Shown in pieces: positions 18,591 to 29,202 of a stretch of DNA of 64,000 bases (position 1 is its first letter; each line of letters opens with the position of its first letter). Source of the DNA: Cyanomargarita calcarea GSE-NOS-MK-12-04C (GTDB lineage Bacteria > Cyanobacteriota > Cyanobacteriia > Cyanobacteriales > Nostocaceae). The notes under the pieces are model-generated. The model was not told where the DNA came from, made no database searches, and saw only the letters and a program-made list of their open reading frames with translations. The position numbers and the translations under genes are program-made. The stretch is from assembly GCA_019359595.1 (NCBI GenBank), contig JAHHGZ010000013.1, positions 1-64,000 on the forward strand, written 5' to 3'.

Positions 18591-18744
18591 GCGTTGCGAA
18601 TCAAGGTATGATTTTTATAGAAGCAATATCACCGGATAGGGCGTTCAAAGCCTATATGTGGCTTACCGGACGCAGGGTATTGCTTCTACAGGGCTAGATC
18701 CTAATGTTTACATCACCAAATTCATACTTCAAATCCGCAACCCC
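18591..18744. repeat. Nested imperfect inverted-repeat element
   Basis: The outer arms GCGTTGCGAATCAAGGTATGATTT (18591-18614, cited as one interval) and 18718-18744 are imperfect reverse complements. Inside, TAGAAGCAATA (18618-18628) pairs with TATTGCTTCTA (18678-18688), and ATAGG/CCTAT forms an inner hairpin. The layout suggests a MITE or a structured transcript. Confidence 0.5.
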
Positions 18745-19454
18745 TGTTTTTTGTGCAACATTTATCTCTGCAATGCATTATTGTCTCTTTCTCTTAAATA
18801 AGACATCCGTGCTTATCGATCATTATTGTTTAAAAAAAAAATAAATTACACAAGGTGATTTTTAAGACTAGTTATACTAGAAAAAATTGGGCAAAGTATT
18901 TCATCTCACTTAGAGCGCAGGTATTATAAGAATCTACCGGATTTAAACCAAAAAAGCGGAAAATATCCTCTTTTAGAAGGATTGACATCAATTTTCCAGA
19001 GTTATCTAGAACTAGTTTCAAATACTTTTTTGAAGTCTTGGTTAATCTTTTTGATAAATATCATCAAATTAATTGATGGTTAAACGGTTTCTTTAAATAC
19101 TTTTTCTATTAAGTGCTATTACGCAAAAGTCATTATATCATCACATTTTGAAAGTTCGTTACTTCCTGTCAAAACTTAAATAAAGCCTGATTTTAAGCTT
19201 TTATCGCAAATTTCAGACGCAAAAGTGGCATTTATATTAATTTAATTAATTTATACATCTAGCAAATATCCGCATATTTAACTGCAAATATCCTTTTAGT
19301 TATAGATAGACAAAATAACCAATATGGTTATGTTAAAAATTCGACCTGTCCGGTGTGTCTTCCCGTCTTTACGTCGTTCCGATCGCTAGTATTTAGGTGA
19401 ACCTGATATAACTTGGATATGCGATCGCGTGTACTGCTTGGAGTTTACTTCTAA

Positions 19455-19493
19455 ACAAAAAAACAAGGCGCTTACTGTGTTTCCAGAAACGCC
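19455..19493 (-). terminator. Terminator of the formamidase-like hydrolase gene
   Basis: On the minus strand GGCGTT (19488-19493) pairs with AGCGCC (19467-19472), including one G-T pair, and is followed by TTG and seven T. It lies 27 bp past the stop codon of the hydrolase gene. Confidence 0.55.
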
Positions 19494-19519
19494 ACTGAAT
19501 TTATATTTTTTGCGGATAA

Positions 19520-20392
19520 TTATATTACCACAGCGTGACCCATTTGCTTCAAAATTGCAGCACAAAGCGGACTATTGCCATCCAGAAAACCCTCTACTGC
19601 AGTGAAGTGGTTTTTTCCAGGCTGTGGCAAATATTCACCTTCAAGTCCTTTTGCTTTCCATGCTGCAAGAAAGTCTTGCGATTGACGGTGAAACTCGGAA
19701 GTTTCCTCAGCACCGTGGGTTACAATCAGCGAACCAGCTTTGGATGGAATGTGACGGATGGGACTGTTGCGAAGAACTTCAGCCCAACTGAGTTGGATGT
19801 TGGGTTGCAACCAAGTGTAGGGAAATGGCATCAGGTCAAATAAGCCACTGATGGCAAAGCCACCTTTGATGATGTCCGAAGGCAACCCATAATCGTTTTT
19901 CCAGTCTGTAAGCATTGCCATCGCAGTTAAATGACCACCGGCTGAGTGACCGGATACGTAAATGCGATTGGGGTCACCGCCAAAACTTTCAGCATTGCGA
20001 TAAACCCAGGCGATCGCAGCACGGCTTTGACGGACAATTTCATCAATAGACACTTTTGGGCATAAGGCATAATTGATAACGACACAAGTAACACCATTCG
20101 CAACCAAACCCTTGGCAACAAAGCTATTCTCCTTACTGTCAGACATCATCCAGTAACCACCGTGGATAAATACCAGAATCGGTGCTTTCGGTTGGGCTGA
20201 GGGAAAAATGTCTAGCTGTTCGGCTAAAGTCGGGCCAAAAGGAATGTTTAGATTACAAGGTAGCTCTTCACGTACTTTGGCACTGTTGACGTTATACATA
20301 ACCATGTACTTAGGTATGTCAATGCCTGGTGATTGTGCAGGATTGTATTGAGCATCTAGCTCCGCTTGAGTTTGAAAGTTGCGATATGGCAT
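19520..20392 (-). CDS. Alpha/beta hydrolase, kynurenine-formamidase-like
   Basis: 290 aa from ATG 20392 (MPYRNFQTQAELDAQYNP); a GTG start at 20458 would add 22 residues. ILVFIHGGYWMMSD is the oxyanion-hole HGGYW motif typical of arylformamidases. YVSGHSAGGHLTAM carries the nucleophile Ser, and KNHFTAVEGF the catalytic His; the acid is likely in the THGAEETSEF region. The fold belongs to the HSL/AFMID group. These enzymes hydrolyse N-formylkynurenine or short esters, but no tryptophan-degradation gene is nearby, so the substrate is open. Monocistronic, with its own terminator at 19455-19493. Confidence 0.75.
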   Translation of the reverse strand: MPYRNFQTQAELDAQYNPAQSPGIDIPKYMVMYNVNSAKVREELPCNLNIPFGPTLAEQLDIFPSAQPKAPILVFIHGGYWMMSDSKENSFVAKGLVANGVTCVVINYALCPKVSIDEIVRQSRAAIAWVYRNAESFGGDPNRIYVSGHSAGGHLTAMAMLTDWKNDYGLPSDIIKGGFAISGLFDLMPFPYTWLQPNIQLSWAEVLRNSPIRHIPSKAGSLIVTHGAEETSEFHRQSQDFLAAWKAKGLEGEYLPQPGKNHFTAVEGFLDGNSPLCAAILKQMGHAVVI

Positions 20393-20555
20393 AGAGATTC
20401 GGTGGTGGGAGATGTCACAGAAGTTAAAAGTGAGAAAACCGCTACAGGCTTTTACCACGTAACGGCTAAGACTTTACCTTCTATCTTTCCTTTTATAGGT
20501 GCAAGTCGAATCAACTTATGCAAATAGATTCTGGTAATAAGAATCATAAGATGCC

Positions 20556-20589
20556 AGAACCCCGACTTCTTTAAAGAAGTCGGGGTTCT
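20556..20589. repeat. 34-bp perfect palindrome (CCCCGACTTCTT family)
   Basis: AGAACCCCGACTTCTTT followed directly by its exact reverse complement, so with no spacer. It belongs to the same family as 9396-9428 and ~22720-22751. It lies between the hydrolase gene start and the end of ndhB. Confidence 0.75.
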
Positions 20590-20635
20590 TGAACATTTAG
20601 AAAAGACGCCTATCCTACAGGATAATAATTACCTT

Positions 20636-20749
20636 ATACCAATTCTGTATGAAGATGCACATAATCAAGACCCCCCTGTAGTCCCCCCTTGCCAAGGGGG
20701 GACGGCGTAGCCGGGGGGTAATATATGCAGCTTCACAAAGAAACGGTAT
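20636..20749. repeat. MITE-like element, copy 1, abutting the ndhB stop codon
   Basis: It starts ATACCAATTCTGTATGAAG and ends CTTCACAAAGAAACGGTAT, imperfect inverted repeats of ~28 bp, around a G/C-run core. The last base (20749) is also the first base of the ndhB stop codon read on the minus strand. A near-identical copy lies at 22509-22617 on the other side of ndhB. Confidence 0.75.
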
Positions 20750-22314
20750 TACAAGCCTTCTACTTGCTTAATCTCGGTAACTGCACTCACCCGAGTATTT
20801 GTGACAATTGCCGATTGCAACATCGGGGTATTGATAACAGAATTATTTGCCAATGTAAACAAGGGATTGGACAAAATTCCCGCGATGGAAGTAGCGATTA
20901 AAGTCACTATCAAACCTACTTGCAAAGGTCTATACCCAGGCAAATTCCAACGCACTTCGGGGTAATTCTTCACAACATCGGACATTTCGTGGGGTTCTTT
21001 CACCACCATCATCTTGACTACACGAATGTAATAATAAATCGAGACGACGCTAGTAACCAAACCCAGCAAGACTAACCAGTAAAGACCTGCTTGCCAACCT
21101 GCCCAAAATAAGTAAATCTTCCCAAAAAATCCCGCTAGTGGGGGAATACCACCCAAAGACAGCAGGGAAATACTTAAGCCTAGAGTTAAGAGTGGGTCTT
21201 TTTGATACAAACCAGAGTATTCAGCAATCTGGTCGGTTCCCGTCCGCAGAGAGAAGAGAATCACGCAGGTAAAGCCGCACAGGTTCATAAACAAGTAGAC
21301 TAACAAGTAAAAAATCATACTTGCATATCCCGCTTCAGTCCCTGCAATCAAGCCAATCATCACAAAGCCGGCTTGGGCGATGGATGAATAAGCTAGCATC
21401 CGTTTCATACTGGTTTGAGCCAGTGCGACGACATTGCCCAAAATCATGCTCAGTACGGCAAGAGCGATGAAGACAAAGTGCCACTCATCAACAACGAGGG
21501 GGAAGACCGTTGTTAGCAAGCGGATAGCGAGGGCAAAACCGGCTGCCTTAGAACCAACAGATAAAAAGGCAATTACAGGGGTAGGAGCGCCTTCATAAAC
21601 GTCTGGAGTCCACTGGTGGAAAGGTGCAGCGGAGATTTTAAAGCCAATACCTGCAATTACGAAAACAAGGGCAATCACCAAACCCAATGATTGAGAGATG
21701 TTCGCTGCGGCAATTCCACTGGCGATCGCATTTAATTCAGTTTCTCCACCCGACAAACCGTATAGCAGCGATACACCATACAAAAAGACTGCCGTACTCG
21801 AAGCACCAATCAACAGATATTTCAGCGCTGCCTCGTTTGAACGGGGGTCGCGCTTGGTATAACCTGTCAATAAATAGGAGGAGATACTGAGGCTTTCTAA
21901 GGAGATGAAAATCATCACCAACTCAGAGGCTCCAGAGAGAAACATCCCTCCTAAAGTGGCAGTCAGCAAAATTGCGATGAATTCAGCTAAAGCGGTTCCA
22001 CTCTGCTCGACGTAGCGAATTGACATCAAAATTGTCACAAGGGCGGATAAAGCGATAATGCCGCGAAAGACAATGCTCAGGTCATCGCCATTAAAGCCAC
22101 CGCTAAAGGCAACGGGATTGATATTATCCCATTGGAAGTACAGGGCGGCAATAGCAGCAAGCAAACCAGCGATCGCTAGATATCCAATCCAGCGTGCTGA
22201 TGTCCGTCCCAAAATCAAATCAACTATCAGAACTACCATGAGGGTGACTATCACAATCCCCTCTGGTAGTATAGTTCCAGCATTTAACTGGGATGCAAGA
22301 TTAGCAAAATCCAT
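20749..22314 (-). CDS. ndhB: NAD(P)H-quinone oxidoreductase subunit 2 (NDH-1)
   Basis: 521 aa, full length for cyanobacterial NdhB. It starts [19 protein letters not shown] and has about 14 transmembrane helices. Antiporter-like features include the broken-helix region [16 protein letters not shown] and [21 protein letters not shown] with the conserved Lys and His. NdhB is a core proton-pumping membrane subunit of NDH-1, used in respiration, cyclic electron flow and CO2 uptake in the thylakoid membrane. It is monocistronic here. Two copies of one MITE flank it, and the downstream copy touches its stop codon. Confidence 0.97.
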   Translation of the reverse strand: MDFANLASQLNAGTILPEGIVIVTLMVVLIVDLILGRTSARWIGYLAIAGLLAAIAALYFQWDNINPVAFSGGFNGDDLSIVFRGIIALSALVTILMSIRYVEQSGTALAEFIAILLTATLGGMFLSGASELVMIFISLESLSISSYLLTGYTKRDPRSNEAALKYLLIGASSTAVFLYGVSLLYGLSGGETELNAIASGIAAANISQSLGLVIALVFVIAGIGFKISAAPFHQWTPDVYEGAPTPVIAFLSVGSKAAGFALAIRLLTTVFPLVVDEWHFVFIALAVLSMILGNVVALAQTSMKRMLAYSSIAQAGFVMIGLIAGTEAGYASMIFYLLVYLFMNLCGFTCVILFSLRTGTDQIAEYSGLYQKDPLLTLGLSISLLSLGGIPPLAGFFGKIYLFWAGWQAGLYWLVLLGLVTSVVSIYYYIRVVKMMVVKEPHEMSDVVKNYPEVRWNLPGYRPLQVGLIVTLIATSIAGILSNPLFTLANNSVINTPMLQSAIVTNTRVSAVTEIKQVEGL

Positions 22315-22942
22315 GATATGTATAGGTTTTGGCTACTAGACTTCAAGGAAGCAACTCTGTTAATTCTATTGTTTTTTCCTAAAGTTGCATAAACTAATCT
22401 TTCCTAAAGCCGAGATTCTTTTCAATTTGTTGTCAAAAATCACTATCATCAAATTAATCTATAAATTAAGCTTAAGTTTATCAATGCTTAAATAAGAACT
22501 TAAAGCTAATACCAATTCTGTATGAAGATGCACATAATCAAGACCCCCCTGTAGTCCCCCCTTGCCAAGGGGGGACTACAGGGGGGTAATATATGCAGCT
22601 TCACAAAGAAACGGTATAACTAGTTCAAAGCCTTGATTTGCCGTAGGGACAATTTATGTGGCTTGCCGTGTACAAAAATGTATACTTATTAACAATATTG
22701 GAAATTCTTGATGTCCACAAACCCAACTTTTTTTAAGAAGTCGGGTTTCTAAATTTTGAAATCAAACATTATAAAGTAAGGACAGGTGGGACGCCTATCC
22801 TACGAAATAACAATTGATTTATACCCCTTTGCAGGCTACCTACGTTTATGCGTTCAGTACCTATGTTGGTACAAGTCACGAAGAGGGTGAGGGGTTATTT
22901 ATAAGATTAAAACACGCCCAAAATACCCTACAAAAATATTAA
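22315..22942. other. Intergenic region upstream of ndhB with MITE copy 2 and a palindrome
   Basis: This contains the ndhB promoter/leader (22315-~22500), the MITE copy at 22509-22617, and a decayed CCCGACTTCTT-type palindrome (AACCCAACTT..AAGAAGTCGGGTTT, ~22720-22751). No gene was seen. Confidence 0.55.
22509..22617. repeat. MITE-like element, copy 2, with near-perfect 22-bp hairpin core
   Basis: Same ends as copy 1 (ATACCAATTCTGTATGAAG...AAACGGTAT). The core at ~22543-22588 is an almost perfect hairpin with arms ACCCCCCTGTAGTCCCCCCT and complement separated by ~1-3 nt. In copy 1 the right arm is replaced by a GACGGCGTAGCC segment. Confidence 0.8.
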
Positions 22943-23251
22943 TCAATCAGCAACATATCTCCATCCTTCCGGCTGATACTCCCTCTGAATTTTCACCATC
23001 CAATTACCTTTGGGAATAGGAATTGGCTGATGTTCCTCATGGGCCAAAACTGCCGAATCTGAAATTACACTTAAATAAAGCGTGCCTTCTTGTTCATATA
23101 ACTCAGCCTGTCCTTCTGCAATTCGATGGGTGTGCCCGGTGACTTCACCTTCCGCCAAAATTAAATGAGATAACTTTTGTCCCTCAATATGCTCCGCAGA
23201 TAGTAAAATCACGTCACCTTGACGAATTGGTTGCATAATTCCTCTGGGCAT
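22943..23251 (-). CDS. Small conserved cupin-like protein
   Basis: 102 aa from the first ATG, or 97 aa from the second (MQPIRQGDVILL, 23236); the choice is unclear. It is beta-rich with RQGDVILL near the start and LAEGEVTGHTHRI in the middle, whose GHxH could be a metal or ligand site, then HEEHQPIPIPKGNW and YQPEGWRYV. The His pattern and length suggest a small single-domain cupin. I do not know a function. It stands alone, facing away from topA. Confidence 0.6.
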   Translation of the reverse strand: MPRGIMQPIRQGDVILLSAEHIEGQKLSHLILAEGEVTGHTHRIAEGQAELYEQEGTLYLSVISDSAVLAHEEHQPIPIPKGNWMVKIQREYQPEGWRYVAD

Positions 23252-23667
23252 GGGTAAACATCCGACTACGCTTAAGTTTTTATATTTAATTTAATTTTGA
23301 CATAAACCTTTGTAGCATATAGCGCAATGTCATTAGAGGGAGGGAAAACCGAAATCGTTGGAGGGGTTGCGGTATTAAAGTTCAAAGGTATTTTAAAAAG
23401 TGTAGTCGCCAATTATGCCTCTTATAAGTTAAAGATTGAGATAGCTGGAAATTCAGACTGCGCGTTCCTCTCACACTATAAAGAAAGGATTATCCTACAA
23501 AAAGGACTACCCGTTACCCAAATGTAAGGTAATTTTAGCTTCGGCGGGCAGTTTGTGTGAGGATGAAATCACGTCCTGTGAGCCTGAGGTAAGTCTCGAC
23601 ATCTCGCTGTTCTTGATCTCAATTTGACTGTTTAGCCTAGCTGCTATTCTTTTTTATTGAAATTTCC
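23252..23667. other. Intergenic region before topA
   Basis: Divergent promoters for the cupin-like gene and topA are expected here. A 66-codon plus-strand frame at 23327-23527 has no homology-like features and no clear ribosome site, and is not called. Confidence 0.4.
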
Positions 23668-26331
23668 ATGTCAACTCTTGTCATCGTCGAATCTCCAACC
23701 AAAGCTCGTACCATTCGCAACTACCTGCCTAGTGGCTATCGGGTGGAGGCTTCTATGGGTCATGTCCGCGATCTTCCGCAGTCGGCTACTGATATTCCTG
23801 CTGCTGTCAAGGGAGAGAAGTGGGCGCAGCTGGGGGTGAATGTAGACGCCGACTTTGAACCGCTATACATCATCCCCAAAGATAAAAAGAAGATTGTCGC
23901 TCAGATAAAAGAAGCCTTAAAAGGAGCAACAGAACTCATCCTGGCAACGGACGAAGACCGCGAAGGGGAAAGCATCAGTTGGCATTTATACCAGTTGCTG
24001 AAGCCGAAAATTCCCACAAAGCGGATGGTGTTTCACGAAATCACCCAAGAAGCCATCAAAAAAGCGCTGCAAAACTGCCGCAATATTGACGAACACGTAG
24101 TTCGGGCTCAAGAAACGCGACGAATTTTAGACAGGCTGGTGGGTTATACGCTCTCGCCTTTACTGTGGAAAAAAATCGCTTGGGGATTATCTGCAGGGCG
24201 CGTTCAGTCGGTTGCTGTGAGGCTTTTGGTGAATAAGGAACGGCAACGTCGTGCTTTCCACCAAGGTTCATACTGGGATTTGAAAGCCGATTTGGTGCAT
24301 GAAAAAGCCCCGTTTAATTCTCAAATGATCTCATTAGCGGGTAAGCGGTTGGCAAATGGGGGTGATTTTGACCCAGCTACGGGACAAATTTCCCACGATC
24401 GCATCAAGCAAGTTGTCCTTCTGAATGAAGACCAAGCGATCGCCCTGGTGGAACGTCTCACAGGTAAGCCCTGGAAGGTCACGGACATTGAGGAACGCCC
24501 TGTCACCCGTAAACCGGCACCACCCTTTACTACATCGACGCTGCAACAGGAATCTAACCGCAAACTCCGCCTATCGGCACGAGATACCATGAGGATTGCC
24601 CAGAAGCTGTACGAGCAGGGTTACATAACCTATATGCGTACAGATTCGGTGCATTTGTCAGATCAAGCGATTTCTGCTGCTCGTGATTGTGTCGAAAAGC
24701 TTTACGGCAAGCAATATCTAAGCCCCCAAGTGAGGCAATACACTACTAAATCCAAAGGCGCACAAGAAGCCCACGAAGCGATTCGTCCCGCAGGAAATAC
24801 CTTCCGCACGCCCCAAGAAACAGGTTTAGGTGGTCGAGAACTTGCCGTTTACGATTTGATTTGGAAGCGCACTGTCGCCTGTCAAATGGCTGACTCTCGT
24901 CAAACCCAAGTCACCGTGCAATTACTAGTAGAAGATGCTGGTTTCCGTTCTTCTGGTAAGCGGATTGATTTTCCCGGTTACCTCCGCGCCTACGTGGAAG
25001 GTTCCGACGATCCCGAAGCAGCACTAGAAGACCAAGAAGTAATTTTACCTAATTTGAAGGTAGGGGATAGCCCAAGTTGTAAAAATATTGAAGCAGCGGG
25101 ACACGAAACCCAACCCCCGGCGAGATACACTGAAGCAACTTTGGTGAAAACCTTGGAAAGTGAAGGGATTGGGCGTCCTAGCACCTATGCCAGCATTATT
25201 GGCACGATTATTGATAAGGGTTACGCCCAATTAACCAACAATGCCTTAATTCCCACATTCACCGCCTTTGCCGTCACCGATCTCTTGGAAAAACACTTCC
25301 CCGATATCGTAGACCCCGGATTTACCTCCAAAATGGAGCAAACCCTAGACGATATTTCTACTGGTGAAGCAAAATGGTTACCTTATCTTAAGGAATTCTA
25401 TCTCGGCGAAAAAGGTTTAGAAACCCTAGTCAAGGAACAGGAAAGCCAAATTGATGCAACCAAAGCTAGAACCGTGGAACTAGAAAACCTAGATGCCAAA
25501 GTCCGGATTGGTAAATACGGGCCTTACATTGAAGTTGACAATGGCGACGGTGTGGTGACAGCATCAATTCCCAAAGATTTGACTCCAGCAGACCTTGACC
25601 CGAAAAAGGTACAAACCCTGCTCAAGCAAAAAATCGAGGGGCCAGAAACAGTAGGTCGTCACCCCGAAACTGGAGAACCAATATACGTCAAGATTGGCAC
25701 TTATGGACCTTACGTTCAGATGGGTGATAAGTCTGACGAAAATCCTAAACCAAAACAAGCTTCCCTACCCAAAGGTGTGACACCAGAAAATGTCACCTTA
25801 GAAATGGCTGTAGGTCTTTTAGCCCTACCCCGGACATTAGGCGTTCATCCTGCGACATCCGGTAAAATCCAAGCTAGTTTGGGGCGTTTTGGGCCTTATG
25901 TCGTTCACGACCAAGGGAAAGAGGGTAAAGATTACCGATCGCTAAAAGCCGCTGATAATGTCTTAACAATTTCTTTAGAACGTGCGCTGGAGCTATTATC
26001 AGAACCGAAAAAGGGACGCAGCAGCGCCAACAGTAAATCAAAAGCAGCTTTACGGGAATTGGGACCGCACCCAGAAGATGGGGAGCCAATCAATATCTAT
26101 GATGGACCCTATGGACCTTACATTAAGCACGTTAAGACTAATGTCAGCATTCCAGAAGGTCAAAAAATGGAAGATTTAACTTTGTCTACAGCTTTGGAAT
26201 TGTTGGCATCCAAAGCAACAACTGCAAAATCAACTCGCAAAACAACGAGTAAATCAACGAGTTCTACAGCTAAATCAACTACGAAGTCCTCAACAACAGA
26301 CGCAAAGAAAAAAACGACGAAAAAAAGCTAA
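23668..26331 (+). CDS. topA: DNA topoisomerase I (type IA)
   Basis: 887 aa. The N-terminal TOPRIM domain has [11 protein letters not shown] and [10 protein letters not shown] with the acidic triad. The active-site Tyr322 is in YITYMRTDS. Zinc-finger motifs are absent; instead the C-terminus carries repeated G-x-YGPY-type modules ([32 protein letters not shown]), followed by a Lys/Ser/Thr-rich tail of ~50 residues that may bind DNA. This is the cyanobacterial TopA layout. It relaxes negative supercoils. The 45-residue ORF and aroQ follow in the same direction, 270 bp later. Confidence 0.97.
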   Translation: MSTLVIVESPTKARTIRNYLPSGYRVEASMGHVRDLPQSATDIPAAVKGEKWAQLGVNVDADFEPLYIIPKDKKKIVAQIKEALKGATELILATDEDREGESISWHLYQLLKPKIPTKRMVFHEITQEAIKKALQNCRNIDEHVVRAQETRRILDRLVGYTLSPLLWKKIAWGLSAGRVQSVAVRLLVNKERQRRAFHQGSYWDLKADLVHEKAPFNSQMISLAGKRLANGGDFDPATGQISHDRIKQVVLLNEDQAIALVERLTGKPWKVTDIEERPVTRKPAPPFTTSTLQQESNRKLRLSARDTMRIAQKLYEQGYITYMRTDSVHLSDQAISAARDCVEKLYGKQYLSPQVRQYTTKSKGAQEAHEAIRPAGNTFRTPQETGLGGRELAVYDLIWKRTVACQMADSRQTQVTVQLLVEDAGFRSSGKRIDFPGYLRAYVEGSDDPEAALEDQEVILPNLKVGDSPSCKNIEAAGHETQPPARYTEATLVKTLESEGIGRPSTYASIIGTIIDKGYAQLTNNALIPTFTAFAVTDLLEKHFPDIVDPGFTSKMEQTLDDISTGEAKWLPYLKEFYLGEKGLETLVKEQESQIDATKARTVELENLDAKVRIGKYGPYIEVDNGDGVVTASIPKDLTPADLDPKKVQTLLKQKIEGPETVGRHPETGEPIYVKIGTYGPYVQMGDKSDENPKPKQASLPKGVTPENVTLEMAVGLLALPRTLGVHPATSGKIQASLGRFGPYVVHDQGKEGKDYRSLKAADNVLTISLERALELLSEPKKGRSSANSKSKAALRELGPHPEDGEPINIYDGPYGPYIKHVKTNVSIPEGQKMEDLTLSTALELLASKATTAKSTRKTTSKSTSSTAKSTTKSSTTDAKKKTTKKS

Positions 26332-26604
26332 TTTAAATCGATAGTCAAGAGTCTTCAGTCCCCAGTCAAAGGACTATCGACTCTTGGCTATTGACTGTTA
26401 CAAGACAAGCGATCCCTTTCGTAAGATGCACTCTTGTATGTTGTGAATGTGATACTCTAAATAGTAAGGGAGAAAACAACACCAAAATTTCTAACTAAAT
26501 CATACCCAAAAAAAAGGGTTTTATTGAGTTAGAGGTGCTATGTTCCAGTATCTCCGCAGCTGATAATCCAAAATTGAGGTAGTATCTCAGGAGCGGTCAG
26601 TTCA

Positions 26605-26742
26605 ATGGACTATATTGATAATGTACTTGAAAAGCTTAAGGAATTAGCACGTAGGCTGATTGAGGCCCTTTTAGGTCCTGAAACCGAGCCAGAACCGGAA
26701 TTGATTCCGATTCCTGTAAACGACCGCTCGCGCCGTCGCTAA
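26605..26742 (+). CDS. Small hypothetical protein (45 aa) upstream of aroQ
   Basis: [23 protein letters not shown] followed by a Glu/Pro-rich stretch ([15 protein letters not shown]) and a basic end (NDRSRRR). It has an amphipathic helix, a linker and an Arg tail. CAGGAG lies ~12 bases upstream of the ATG. It ends 10 bp before aroQ, so the two are probably co-transcribed. No function known; it may be a conserved small cyanobacterial protein. Confidence 0.65.
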   Translation: MDYIDNVLEKLKELARRLIEALLGPETEPEPELIPIPVNDRSRRR

Positions 26743-26752
26743 GGGTGTAAAC

Positions 26753-27208
26753 GTGCCGGACTTGCCTTTAAGTGTTTTGGTGCTGCATGGACCAAACCTG
26801 AATCTATTAGGACAGCGAGAACCAGGAATTTATGGTTCGCTGACTTTGACCGAAATTAATCGCCTGTTAGAACAAGAAGCATTAAAACTGCAGGCGAAAA
26901 TATTTTGTGTGCAATCAAACCATGAAGGAGTTTTAGTAGATACAATTCACCAGGCATGGGGAAAACATCAAGGGATTGTAATTAACCCTGGTGCTTATAC
27001 TCATACAAGTGTCGCTATCAGGGATGCGATCGCTGGTGTTAATCTGCCTTCAGTAGAAGTTCATTTAAGTAACATCTACCGTCGAGAAGATTTCCGCCAT
27101 CATTCCTATATTGCCCCTGTGGCAATTGGGCAAATAAGTGGTTTTGGTGCCCAAAGTTATATATTGGGTCTACAAGCGTTGGTGCATCATTTAATTGCAC
27201 AGAGTTAG
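26753..27208 (+). CDS. aroQ: Type II 3-dehydroquinate dehydratase
   Basis: 151 aa from a GTG start. The signature is present: [19 protein letters not shown] (with catalytic Arg and Tyr), [32 protein letters not shown], and [20 protein letters not shown] with the catalytic His. It performs the third step of the shikimate pathway in the cytosol. It directly follows the small 45-residue ORF. Confidence 0.96.
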   Translation: MPDLPLSVLVLHGPNLNLLGQREPGIYGSLTLTEINRLLEQEALKLQAKIFCVQSNHEGVLVDTIHQAWGKHQGIVINPGAYTHTSVAIRDAIAGVNLPSVEVHLSNIYRREDFRHHSYIAPVAIGQISGFGAQSYILGLQALVHHLIAQS

Positions 27209-28150
27209 GAGTTGGGAGTTAAGAGTGAGGAGTAAAAATCGTAACTTTAAATCCTATACTTCCCTAAGTATTGGCGCTTTACTGGCGCTTTTTGAAAATG
27301 GTGCAAGAAATCAGCATTGAATTTATTCCAAGTTGCTTATCTCACATCTTGCACTTTCTCGATATCGTCAAAGAAAAATAACTTAGTTATTTATAGATTC
27401 TCCGACTACGCTCTAGTCTGCCATTGGATTATAAATCCCTATCTCATAGCCAAAGTCCTCTTTTCGCGTTGGCAAAGCCTCCCAAAAAGAAGCCTTCTTG
27501 CACCTCTAACCTGCGGAAACTAGCGCAACGCAAAAGTAAGCTATCGCGGTCAGCACTGCCCAAGGCTAGGCAAGGGTAGAGGACTATTATATAGCCTTTA
27601 ATTCTATCATATTAATCACCCTAAAAATTGTAATTAGTGATTTATACGTATAGATAGAACATATAAGCCTTGCGTATAAGTAGGTAAGCGTAAATAAACA
27701 CAACTATACTTTTGTCCGCAGCGTTGCGTAGCTACTCTACGAGAATGCTCCACAAACCCGTAGGGTGGAGGCACGACGTTCAAAGGAGCGTTCCCCCGTT
27801 CACGTAGGCTGCATCCAGTCCCAAGGGGACTTAGTGTGCCCGTAAGGGCGATTGGTAGCAATTCGCTTGCGGTTTCGACCTTTTTACATTTTGTTACATA
27901 GTTAGGTTTATTCGTGCTTACTACTTAAACTAGATATTTGTAATTTCATAACTTATAAAAGTTACGAGAAAATCAAAGTATTACTTTTAGTCGATTTTAA
28001 TGAACCTGTGCTGCTAGAGAGGGACTTGTAGTTCTTGACGGGTATGGACGTTAATCGATTTCCGTTTCTTAATAGCAGTTATAATTTTGACATTCTTCTT
28101 TAGAACAAGGAAGAAAATAAATACTCTTCTATCTCCTAACTTTAAAACAT
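27209..28150. other. 940-bp intergenic region with dispersed-repeat debris
   Basis: A degenerate GTTAGGAG heptamer run lies at 27205-27233. 27540-27870 contains patches of short dispersed cyanobacterial palindromes (CCCAAGGGGAC, GCGTAGC, CGTAAGGGCG types). ORFs on both strands here have no recognisable features. AT-rich promoter-like DNA precedes 28151. Confidence 0.5.
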
Positions 28151-29014
28151 ATGCGTTACTCTCTTGTCCATCAGTTTAGAGGGACTTTAGTCGGGGCTTT
28201 AGTTGGGGAAATAGCCTCTGATGATGAAAAATGTTGGAGTGAAATGGCAGTTATGGGTGCCAAGAGTTTAATTGAACTAGGCAGATTTGATTTAGATGAT
28301 TGGCTTCATCGGTTTTCAGAAAACTCAACAAGTTTAGATCCAAGCCTAAATGTCTCTTTGAAAGTAATTTTAAGAACCCTGCCCGTGGCATTATTTTTTC
28401 ATGACAACAAAAACAAATTACATTCACACTTACAGCAGGTGGTACTAATTTGCCATGATGAGCCAGAAGTGCGTGATAGTGCTTTAGCTTGTTGTTATGC
28501 GATCGCCCAATCTTTAACTCAAAAATTAGAGCCGCAAACTTTGATTCTGGAAATAATTTCTTTTCTTGGGCAAACAACGACAACCGTACCACAAAACTTG
28601 TCGAAAGTCAATGAACTACTGTATCAAGGTGCGGGAATAGAAAGAGTTAAAGCCGAACTAAATAAAGAAGAAATGCACAGTTATACCATTGCAATGGCGT
28701 TTTACTGCTTTTTGAGTACCTTGGAAGACTTTCGGCTTTCAGTCTTGCAAGCAAGGATGAATGACTTGCATTTCAATGGTTTAGGGGCTTTAGGAGCGAT
28801 TACTGGTGCTTTGTCAGGGGCATATAACAGCAGCCTTAGTATTCCTGTAACTTGGCAGTCAGCAACATCGGGGATGGGCAAAATTTCTGAGATGGTAGAA
28901 TTATCAGATGCACTTATGGCTGTATGGTCAGGAGTGTATAATTTATCAAATTCAACTGATGTCATCTCCGAGCAATGTGCAATCGCATCTACTCATGTTA
29001 TTCACTTGCGTTGA
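28151..29014 (+). CDS. ADP-ribosylglycohydrolase-like protein lacking the metal-binding motif
   Basis: 287 aa. It starts with a GTLVGALVGE segment like the ARH-fold N-terminus, and ends with GALGAITGALSGAYNSSLSIPVTW, which aligns with the DraG/ARH motif (G-x-I-x-GALxGAxxG...IPxxW). In active enzymes this is preceded by GxDxD, which binds Mg2+; here the corresponding position reads LHFNGLGALG and no Asp pair is seen. It is therefore probably a divergent, maybe inactive, member. It is soluble and precedes the PgpH-like gene by 190 bp in the same direction. Confidence 0.65.
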   Translation: MRYSLVHQFRGTLVGALVGEIASDDEKCWSEMAVMGAKSLIELGRFDLDDWLHRFSENSTSLDPSLNVSLKVILRTLPVALFFHDNKNKLHSHLQQVVLICHDEPEVRDSALACCYAIAQSLTQKLEPQTLILEIISFLGQTTTTVPQNLSKVNELLYQGAGIERVKAELNKEEMHSYTIAMAFYCFLSTLEDFRLSVLQARMNDLHFNGLGALGAITGALSGAYNSSLSIPVTWQSATSGMGKISEMVELSDALMAVWSGVYNLSNSTDVISEQCAIASTHVIHLR

Positions 29015-29202
29015 TGACATAGGCAAAAAACAGCAATCTAACAAAATATTACAATAATTAGTAGCTTTTTATACTATTATTATTCAATAAAGTTTGAATT
29101 TAATTTTATAGGTAGCGATTGTGGAAAATCGGCTTCAAGTGTGTTTCCGCTCGGAATGGTCTTGTTTTGAGCTATCAAATTAAACAACTGCGGTCATAGG
29201 TG

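Larger units (their letters stand above)
18096..19454. other. 1.36-kb region without a gene
   Basis: This AT-rich stretch contains two MITE-like elements (18229-18350 and 18591-18744, listed separately). No further ORF, tRNA or CRISPR was found. 18750-19450 shows only AT-rich sequence with scattered short hairpins, plus one HIP1 site near 19422. Confidence 0.6.

Noticed and set aside
23327-23527. 66-codon frame before topA
   Set aside because: Composition and lack of a ribosome site suggest chance; it lies in an expected promoter region.
27317-27861. Frames on both strands in the 27.2-28.1 kb gap
   Set aside because: They are translations of dispersed palindromic repeats and AT-rich DNA.
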